Shown here: piece by piece, positions 12,019 through 13,086 of the stretch
How positions within the stretch are numbered: position 1 is the stretch's first letter
How the letters are laid out: each line of letters begins with the position of its first letter
DNA from: CANLBN01 sp050298695
GTDB taxonomy: Bacteria > Pseudomonadota > Gammaproteobacteria > Pseudomonadales > Cellvibrionaceae
Assembly: GCA_050298695.1 (NCBI GenBank)
Contig: JBNKUQ010000088.1
Span: 1 to 13,086 of the forward strand
DNA: 13,086 nucleotides
Direction: 5' to 3'
Notes under the pieces: model-generated
What the model was told of the DNA's origin: nothing
Database searches by the model: none
Seen by the model: only the letters and a program-made list of their open reading frames with translations
Translations under genes and position numbers: made by a program

Positions 12019-13086
12019 ATGTCCATAGAATCATCAATACTTGCTGAATTACAGAACCTTGAACAGACTGCAAAACGTTGGGTTGTTGCATATAGTGGTG
12101 GACTGGATTCAACGGTGTTGTTGCATGGCGTTACTATAGCGAATCAGCAGCTTGCATCGCCTTTGCCGATGGTTGCTGTGCATGTTAACCACCAGTTATC
12201 AGCTCATGCTGATCAATGGGAGGAGCATTGTAGACAAGTTGCCATCAAAGCCAATATTCCGTTTTATTGTGAGCGTGTTGCTCTAAATGCTCAAGGTCAA
12301 GGTATTGAAGCGGCAGCAAGAGAAGCGCGTTACCGTGTCTTTGAGCATTATTTGTGTGAGGGAGATGTATTATTGATGGCGCACCATGAAGATGACCAAG
12401 CCGAAACGGTATTATTACGCTTACTCCGGGGGGCAGGTGTCTTGGGTTTAGGCGCTATTCCGCGCAGTCGACCATTGGGGTTGGGAACCTTGTATCGTCC
12501 TTTATTAGATTCTAAGCGAATGAGTTTGCAAAGCTATGCAATGCAATATCAATTGGAGTGGGTTGAAGATGAGAGCAATGCTTCCGAACAATTTGATCGT
12601 AATTATTTGCGTCATCGTATCATTCCTTTACTAGAAGAGCGTTGGCCTCAAGTTAAAAAACAATTGGCTAAAACGTCGCAACATTTTCAACAAACGCAAC
12701 TTTTGTTGAATACGCTGGCCGATGAGGATTTACATAAGGTTGATCACCGCTATGAGCGCTATGGTGTGAGTATTGATTGGAAAAAATTACGTCAGTTCGA
12801 TACGGAACGTATTAATAATATACTGCGTCGTTGGTGCGAGCGACAACAATTAAATTTGCCCGATGCCCAACAATTAAAAACCGTGCATGAGCAGTTTTTT
12901 AGTCGCAATGCCATGTTAACTTCCGCTATTGTTAGTTGGGACACGGTTGAGTTGCGACAATTTAATCAGCGCCTCTATTTAATGCCAATGTTACCGGTTT
13001 TTTCATCTGGTTTGGATGTAAAGGTATGGCAAGGCTCAATAGAATTGGATCTAGGCGTTGCAGGCCGTTTATTGATAGAGGAGGAG
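12019..13086 (+). CDS. tilS: tRNA(Ile)-lysidine synthetase TilS (3' end missing)
   Basis: TilS converts the wobble cytidine 34 of tRNA-Ile(CAU) to lysidine with ATP and lysine, changing it from Met to Ile decoding; it is normally essential. The frame runs 356 codons from ATG at 12019 to the last base without a stop. It shows the N-type PP-loop SGGLDST (26-32), HVNHQLSAHADQWEEHC, EAAAREARYRVFE, AHHEDDQAETVLLRLLRGAGVLGL, RPLLD, and the ESNAS..FDRNYLRHRIIPLL signature, followed by the start of the C-terminal substrate-binding region. The family is usually about 430-450 residues, so roughly the last fifth lies outside. The Shine-Dalgarno is weak (CAGAG). tilS often follows accA; here it begins its own unit, divergent from an S9 peptidase. 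Confidence 0.96.
   Translation, partial: MSIESSILAELQNLEQTAKRWVVAYSGGLDSTVLLHGVTIANQQLASPLPMVAVHVNHQLSAHADQWEEHCRQVAIKANIPFYCERVALNAQGQGIEAAAREARYRVFEHYLCEGDVLLMAHHEDDQAETVLLRLLRGAGVLGLGAIPRSRPLGLGTLYRPLLDSKRMSLQSYAMQYQLEWVEDESNASEQFDRNYLRHRIIPLLEERWPQVKKQLAKTSQHFQQTQLLLNTLADEDLHKVDHRYERYGVSIDWKKLRQFDTERINNILRRWCERQQLNLPDAQQLKTVHEQFFSRNAMLTSAIVSWDTVELRQFNQRLYLMPMLPVFSSGLDVKVWQGSIELDLGVAGRLLIEEE

Noticed and set aside
1..13086. Defence island, prophage, integron or CRISPR content
   Set aside because: All recognised genes are housekeeping and in plausible syntenic order; no direct-repeat arrays, integrases, transposases or toxin-antitoxin pairs were found on either strand.

Overview
The window looks like ordinary chromosome from a moderately AT-rich gammaproteobacterium, probably in the Pseudomonas/Cellvibrionales-type radiation. 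The evidence is gene order and protein style: pepA and holC run divergently from lptF-lptG, LptF/LptG, PepA, RlmA, GreB and TilS are all of gammaproteobacterial type, and GreB has the MxRWRPP N-terminus I associate with Pseudomonas-like genomes. Genus cannot be fixed from sequence alone. I see no tRNA, rRNA, CRISPR array, transposase, integrase or phage gene.

Left part (1-4816): a leftward operon carries pepA (M17 leucyl aminopeptidase), holC (DNA polymerase III chi subunit) and the start of a small unrecognised coiled-coil/acidic gene cut by the window edge. Back to back with it, a rightward unit carries lptF and lptG (the two membrane subunits of the LPS export ABC transporter, coupled by TAATG) and a DUF4404-type small protein.

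Middle (4817-8097): a 66-residue orphan whose ribosome binding site lies in a hairpin is followed by rlmA (23S rRNA G745 methyltransferase). Then come three leftward genes: a GTG-started small membrane protein, a TTG-started RDD-family membrane protein, and an exported 169-residue protein of unknown function with a perfect AGGAGG site. A 410-base AT-rich gene-free stretch separates these from the next gene.

Right part (8098-13086): a class I aspartate/aromatic aminotransferase with all canonical active-site residues has a perfect TATAAT box and a TyrR-like dyad just downstream of it. It converges on greB, which is coupled by TAATG to an upstream cytosolic S9 prolyl-oligopeptidase-family peptidase. 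Between the convergent genes lies a cluster of short dyads with ATCC cores spaced exactly 24 bases apart, possibly an interspersed intergenic repeat. tilS (tRNA-Ile lysidine synthetase) starts divergently from the peptidase and runs off the right edge.

The genes are housekeeping functions in envelope LPS export, replication, peptide turnover, RNA modification, transcription fidelity and amino-acid metabolism. I do not see evidence for an undescribed multi-gene system. The more unusual signals are regulatory: two hairpins over translation starts (holC and the 66-residue orphan), the TyrR-like site, the 24-base periodic dyads, and three gene-end hairpins whose T-runs face the wrong way for the adjacent gene.
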